A DNA stretch of 64,000 bases, taken from positions 773,001 through 837,000 of the forward strand of contig NZ_CP015405.2 in assembly GCF_001689125.2 (NCBI RefSeq), in the 5' to 3' direction. The notes below the pieces were generated by a model, which was not told the DNA's origin, did no database searches, and saw only the letters and a list, made by a program, of their open reading frames with translations. The position numbers and the translations under genes were made by a program. The DNA comes from Blautia pseudococcoides (GTDB lineage Bacteria > Bacillota > Clostridia > Lachnospirales > Lachnospiraceae). Of this stretch, positions 61,112-64,000 are shown in pieces (position 1 is the stretch's first letter; every line of letters starts with the position of its first letter).

Positions 61112-61582
61112 ATGAAGATTGCCAGACATTCAAAGATCATTGATCTGATCAACCAATATGATATTGAGACACAGGAAGAATTGGCTGCAAAACTGCAGGA
61201 GGCCGGCTTTGCGGTAACGCAGGCCACCGTATCACGTGATATCCGGGAACTGAAGCTGATGAAGATCGCCAAGCCGGACGGAGGCTCCAGGTATACGGTC
61301 ATGGGACCCAGGGACAGCCAGAACAGCGAGAAATACATAAGGGTTCTCAAAGATGCTTTTGTATCCATGGAGATGGCACAAAATATTCTGGTGATCAAAA
61401 CGGTTTCCGGTATGGCAAATGCTGCGGGCGCAGCCCTGGACAATATGAATTACAGCGAAGTGGTGGGCTGTATTGCCGGGGATGACACCATTGCCTGCAT
61501 CAACAGGAGTACAGATGATACTATCATTTTAATGGATAAGATCAAAAAAATAATCCATGCTTATGAAGAGAGTACAAGGTAA
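61112..61582 (+). CDS. argR: Arginine repressor
   Basis: 156 aa. The N-terminal winged helix (IIDLINQYDIETQEELAAKLQEAGFAVTQATVSRDIRELKLMK) and the C-terminal arginine-binding and trimerisation domain with GDDTIACINRST are standard. GAAGGAGGGAACC precedes the ATG. argR before recN is a conserved Firmicute arrangement. Confidence 0.95.
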   Translation: MKIARHSKIIDLINQYDIETQEELAAKLQEAGFAVTQATVSRDIRELKLMKIAKPDGGSRYTVMGPRDSQNSEKYIRVLKDAFVSMEMAQNILVIKTVSGMANAAGAALDNMNYSEVVGCIAGDDTIACINRSTDDTIILMDKIKKIIHAYEESTR

Positions 61583-61587
61583 AAAGT

Positions 61588-63273
61588 ATGCTGGTACATT
61601 TACATGTAAAAAATCTGGCGCTGATTGACGAGATAGAAGTGGATTTTGCGGAAGGCCTGAATATTCTCACAGGTGAGACAGGCGCCGGTAAATCGGTCCT
61701 CATCGGTTCCGTCAATCTGGCATTGGGACAGAAGGCTTCCAAAGAGATGATACGGGACGGCGCGGAATTTGCTTTTGTGGAGCTGGTTTTCGAGGTGAAT
61801 GAAAAAACAGCGGCACATTTGAAGGCCATGGATATTTTTCCTGAAGATGGGCAGATTATTATCAGCAGGAAAATCACCGGAAGCAGAAGTATCTGCAAAA
61901 TTAACGGGGAAACCTGTACCGTATCTCTGGTTAAAGAAGCTGCCTCTTATCTGCTGGATATCCATGGTCAGCATGAACACCAATCCTTATTATATCCGGA
62001 AAAACAAATGGATATTCTGGATGCCTATGGCAGGGAGGATATTTGGCCGGTCAGGGAAAAGACAGCTAAGCTGTACAGAGAATATGCAGATATGAAAAAG
62101 GAGCTTTCCACCTACCAGCTTGACGAGGAACAGCGGAAGCGGGAGATGGATTTTCTTGCATTTGAGATTGGTGAGATTGAGGATGCCCAGTTAAAGGAAG
62201 GCGGGGATGAAGCTCTTGAGACAAAATACCGCCGCCTGATAAACAGTAAAAAAATCACGGAAGCACTGGATGAGATATATGAACAGACCGGATATGAGAG
62301 GGATGGAAGCGCGGACAGGATCGGAAGAGCTGTGCGGCGCCTTGCCCAGGTTACAGAATTTGACGAAAATCTTTCCGGGCTGTACGCCTCATTGAGTGAT
62401 GTGGATGCGCTTTTAAGTGATTTTAACAGGGAACTGTCCTCTTATCTAAATGATTTCTCTTTCTCCCAGGAAGAGTTTTTACAGCTTGAGGAGAGACTGA
62501 ACCTGGTGAATCATTTAAAGGCAAAATACGGAAAAACCATTTCTGATGTTTTTCTTTATAAAGAAGAGAAAGAAAAAGAACTGGAACGTCTCCGGAACTT
62601 TGAACATTACAAAGAGCAGCTGAAACATGAGCTGTCCGGGAAAGCGGAGGCACTCACAAAGAAAAGCGAAGCTCTGACAAGAGCCAGAAAAACCTGGGCA
62701 GGTAAGCTGGAACGCAAGATAACCCAGGCGCTGAAAGATTTGAATTTTCTGGAAGTGGAATTTCGTATTGATTTTGCTAAAAAGGAAGTCTTCACGGAAA
62801 ACGGTGTGGACCGTATCTGCTTCATGATATCCACCAATCCCGGGGAACCGGTGAAAGATCTGACAAAGGTGGTATCCGGCGGTGAGCTTTCCAGGATCAT
62901 GCTTGCTATCAAGACCATTCTGGCTGACAAGGACGAGAAGGAGACTCTGATCTTCGATGAGATTGACACGGGGATCAGCGGAAGAACAGCCTGGAAGGTG
63001 TCAGAAAAGATGGCGGTCATCGGAAGGCAGCATCAGGTATTGTGCATCACCCATCTGCCCCAGATCGCGGCCCAGGCGGATTTTCATTTTCTGATTGAAA
63101 AAAATGTGGAAAATATGGGCACACGGACCAGGATACAGAAGCTCGGCAGGCAGGAGTCTGTAAGAGAACTTGCAAGGATGCTGGGCGGTGACAGGATCAC
63201 GGACGCCGTATTATCCAATGCTTCTGAAATGAAAGATTTGGCACGTCAACAAAAAAATACAAGATTGAAATAG
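61588..63273 (+). CDS. recN: DNA repair protein RecN
   Basis: 561 aa SMC-like ATPase. Walker A is LTGETGAGKSVLIG, a coiled-coil fills the middle, the signature is VVSGGELSRIMLAIK and Walker B is LIFDEIDTGISGRTA. It acts early in double-strand break repair. It starts 5 nt after argR. Confidence 0.95.
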   Translation: MLVHLHVKNLALIDEIEVDFAEGLNILTGETGAGKSVLIGSVNLALGQKASKEMIRDGAEFAFVELVFEVNEKTAAHLKAMDIFPEDGQIIISRKITGSRSICKINGETCTVSLVKEAASYLLDIHGQHEHQSLLYPEKQMDILDAYGREDIWPVREKTAKLYREYADMKKELSTYQLDEEQRKREMDFLAFEIGEIEDAQLKEGGDEALETKYRRLINSKKITEALDEIYEQTGYERDGSADRIGRAVRRLAQVTEFDENLSGLYASLSDVDALLSDFNRELSSYLNDFSFSQEEFLQLEERLNLVNHLKAKYGKTISDVFLYKEEKEKELERLRNFEHYKEQLKHELSGKAEALTKKSEALTRARKTWAGKLERKITQALKDLNFLEVEFRIDFAKKEVFTENGVDRICFMISTNPGEPVKDLTKVVSGGELSRIMLAIKTILADKDEKETLIFDEIDTGISGRTAWKVSEKMAVIGRQHQVLCITHLPQIAAQADFHFLIEKNVENMGTRTRIQKLGRQESVRELARMLGGDRITDAVLSNASEMKDLARQQKNTRLK

Positions 63274-63290
63274 ATGAATCATCACATACT

Positions 63291-63327
63291 AAAAAGGGTA
63301 CACAAGAGTGTATCCTTTTTTCTTTTT
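63291..63327 (+). terminator. Terminator between recN and spoIVB
   Basis: AAAAAGGGTACAC / GTGTATCCTTTTTT, 13-bp stem with one G-T wobble, 4-nt loop and a T-rich tail. It separates the housekeeping run from the sporulation gene. Confidence 0.85.
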
Positions 63328-63355
63328 TAAAAAAATTATGAAAGGATGTGATTTT

Positions 63356-64000
63356 TTGTCGAAAAAGCGTAATTATCGGCGCCTTCTTTTCGTATTCTTA
63401 ATAGCAGATATTATTGCAGCCGGCACAATGGGATATAAGGAGGTTAAAGACTCCATACCGGACAACTTGTATGTCCGTTCAGGAAATGAGGATGGGATCA
63501 GCAAAATGCTGGATAATCCTCTGGTCACTTATCCGGACACCCTGAACGTGGCGGACAGCGGCACCTACCGGATTCCCTGCAGCCTGCTTGGAGTAGTTCC
63601 GCTGAAGGATGTGAAAGTGGAGACTGTGGAGGACAAGTGGGTATCTGTATGCGGTATGCCCATAGGCCTTTATATGGACACACAGGGTGTTTTGATCGTG
63701 GATACAGGGGAAATCATAGGCAGTGACGGAATTCCCTGTGAACCGGCCGCTAACATTGCCAAATCAGGGGATTACATCCTGCAGGTGGATGGGGAAGCTG
63801 TTTCTTCCAAAAAAGATTTGATTTCCAAGATTCATGACTGTGAGGGAAAACCAGTGACACTTCTTGTAAGACGCGGGGAGGAGGAAGTGCCTATCTCCAT
63901 TGATCCGGTGTTAGGTGAAGACCAGGAGTATAAGCTGGGAATCTGGGTAAGGGACAATACCCAGGGAATCGGGACTATGACTTATGTGGAGGAGGACGGC
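63356..64000 (+). CDS. spoIVB: SpoIVB serine peptidase, 3' end outside the window
   Basis: 215 codons are visible. An N-terminal signal anchor (LLFVFLIADIIAAGTMGY), then IPCSLLGVVPLKDVKVE, a PDZ-like region (GEIIGSDGIPCEPAANIAKSGDYILQVDGEAVSSKKDL) and the start of the peptidase domain (LGIWVRDNTQGIGTMTYV, the SpoIVB signature). The protease acts from the forespore to trigger SpoIVFB processing of pro-sigma-K. TTG 63356 with AAAGGATGTGA upstream is preferred; in-frame ATG 63338 has no ribosome binding site. Confidence 0.92.
   Translation, partial: MSKKRNYRRLLFVFLIADIIAAGTMGYKEVKDSIPDNLYVRSGNEDGISKMLDNPLVTYPDTLNVADSGTYRIPCSLLGVVPLKDVKVETVEDKWVSVCGMPIGLYMDTQGVLIVDTGEIIGSDGIPCEPAANIAKSGDYILQVDGEAVSSKKDLISKIHDCEGKPVTLLVRRGEEEVPISIDPVLGEDQEYKLGIWVRDNTQGIGTMTYVEEDG

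Noticed and set aside
1..64000. CRISPR arrays, tRNA or rRNA genes, prophage or integrase
   Set aside because: Read for but not seen. No regularly spaced direct repeats, no tRNA cloverleaf signatures that I could recognise, and no transposase or integrase ORF.

Overview
The window comes from a spore-forming, anaerobic-type Firmicute, most likely a member of the Lachnospiraceae. The reasons are: strong GGAGG ribosome binding sites and sigma-A-type promoters; a complete spoIIIAA-AH operon and the start of spoIVB; a clostridial-type fab/acc operon carrying a fused accD-accA gene; and several glycan-utilisation loci with YesM/YesN or AraC-type regulators. I cannot fix the genus from sequence alone. 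I recognised no rRNA, tRNA, CRISPR array, prophage or full insertion sequence.

Layout. (1) 1-3441: end of an unknown minus-strand gene, a membrane-anchored glycerophosphodiester phosphodiesterase and a SEDS-family peptidoglycan polymerase. (2) 3473-12177: type II fatty acid synthesis operon acpP-fabD-fabG-fabF-accB-fabZ-accC-accDA plus a FabK/nitronate-monooxygenase-like flavoenzyme. It has a clear promoter, an overlapping dyad operator and a terminator. (3) 12194-24328: a glycan locus with a GH20 hexosaminidase, a sugar ABC transporter, a YesM/YesN-type two-component system, a GH31 glycosidase and a URO-D-superfamily protein. (4) 24350-29749: a purine catabolism operon (guanine deaminase and three-subunit xanthine dehydrogenase) behind a guanine-class riboswitch whose geometry predicts an ON switch. 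(5) 29748-35221: a second sugar ABC transporter locus, with an AraC-type regulator frameshifted at a C9 tract and a GH127-like gene remnant. (6) 35333-41102: gltX, a UvrD-like helicase, a phosphopantetheinyl transferase, and a divergent aldo/keto reductase and MerR pair. (7) 41134-44590: a PIN-toxin remnant, an intact paralogue of the AraC regulator and an intact GH127 arabinofuranosidase. (8) 44985-51104: an HD hydrolase and the spoIIIA operon. (9) 51263-54343: prfC, a YgjP-like protein that has lost its zinc motif, and an Asp23 protein. (10) 54643-64000: nusB-xseA-xseB-ispA-dxs-tlyA-nadK-argR-recN-spoIVB, the conserved Clostridia cluster.

How it works together. The fab operon makes malonyl-CoA and elongates acyl chains; the flavoenzyme at its end is the only candidate enoyl-ACP reductase here. 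Both ABC loci lack an ATPase gene, so they probably share an MsmX-type ATPase encoded elsewhere. The guanine switch would turn on guanine to xanthine to urate conversion when guanine is present.

The most interesting signals are the guanine-class ON riboswitch, the homopolymer-frameshifted AraC regulator with an intact paralogue, a small family of MITE-like inverted-repeat elements placed next to those regulators, a repeated dyad that looks like a FabT-type operator, and the Cys-rich FabK-like protein. I found no wholly new defence or mobile system.
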